From Pseudanabaenaceae cyanobacterium MP8IB2.15 (GTDB taxonomy: Bacteria; Cyanobacteriota; Cyanobacteriia; Pseudanabaenales; Pseudanabaenaceae), in assembly GCA_030248825.1 (NCBI GenBank), contig JARCMB010000225.1:1-14595 (forward strand): a DNA stretch of 14,595 nucleotides, read 5' to 3'. Below, piece after piece: positions 14,536-14,595 of the stretch. The notes under the pieces were generated by a model, which was given only the letters and a program-made list of their open reading frames with translations, made no database searches and was not told the DNA's origin. Position numbers and translations under genes: made by a program. Position 1 is the first letter of the stretch. Each line of letters starts with the position of its first letter.

Positions 14536-14595
14536 AAATTCCCATCGAGCAAGGAGTGTTTTTTACGTTTCGCCGAGCCAAGTTGCGCCATCCCG
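14502..14595 (-). CDS. Possible C-terminal tail of a tnpB-like gene, cut by window edge
   Basis: An open minus-strand frame enters from the right edge and stops at TAG (14502-14504) after 30 codons, ending in KRKKHSLLDGNLETPSS and a short basic tail. Only this fragment is visible and no catalytic motif is included. The suggestion of an IS200/IS605 TnpB tail rests mainly on the hairpin that overlaps its last codons and resembles the 3' ends of such elements. It may instead be chance. Confidence 0.3.
   Translation of the reverse strand, partial: GMAQLGSAKRKKHSLLDGNLETPSSRSRLG

Overview
The window is chromosomal DNA from a cyanobacterium. The main evidence is a complete kaiA-kaiB-kaiC clock cluster, since kaiA is known only from cyanobacteria. 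It is supported by an HflX with the long cyanobacterial N-terminal extension, and by very frequent CGATCG hexamers with four full HIP1 octamers (GCGATCGC) at 4454, 4475, 12141 and 13895. Base composition is moderate to low GC, with very AT-rich intergenic stretches. I cannot place the genus; a Pseudanabaena-like filamentous lineage is only a guess.

Layout, left to right. Positions 1-1602 (minus) hold hflX, cut by the left edge and apparently starting at a non-AUG codon. Positions 1649-3541 (minus) hold a DUF2779 protein with a decayed RecB/Cas4-like domain followed by a DnaQ/RNase H-like exonuclease domain. A C/G-rich palindromic repeat separates it from 3619-5975 (minus), a three-gene quaternary-amine (glycine betaine/choline type) ABC importer: ATPase, permease, lipoprotein binding protein. 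Positions 5976-7098 are accessory: a gap with an AT-rich hairpin, an unrecognised 167-residue gene, and a 342-bp gap with two sets of direct repeats. Positions 7099-7752 (plus) encode a cyanobacterial protein with AT-hook-like motifs that converges on the clock operon.

The clock region is 7888-11185 (minus), in the order kaiA (GTG start), kaiB, kaiC and then a secreted staphylococcal-nuclease-like protein. Spacing is 19 bp between kaiA and kaiB, an 8-bp overlap between kaiB and kaiC, and a 4-bp overlap between kaiC and the nuclease. This looks like one transcription unit, unlike the separately promoted kaiBC of Synechococcus elongatus. Divergent from kaiA across a 268-bp AT-rich spacer is a large hybrid histidine kinase: degenerate CBS-like sensor, PAS, HisKA, HATPase and three receiver-like domains that all lack the phospho-accepting aspartate. 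Because CikA, the known clock-output kinase, also carries a pseudo-receiver, this neighbour is a good candidate clock partner. No sasA, rpaA or cikA is in the window.

The right end holds a small glycine-zipper membrane protein (14206-14490). After it comes a hairpin and an edge-truncated minus-strand frame that together look like the tail of an IS200/IS605-type tnpB element; that call is tentative. I saw no tRNA, rRNA or CRISPR array.
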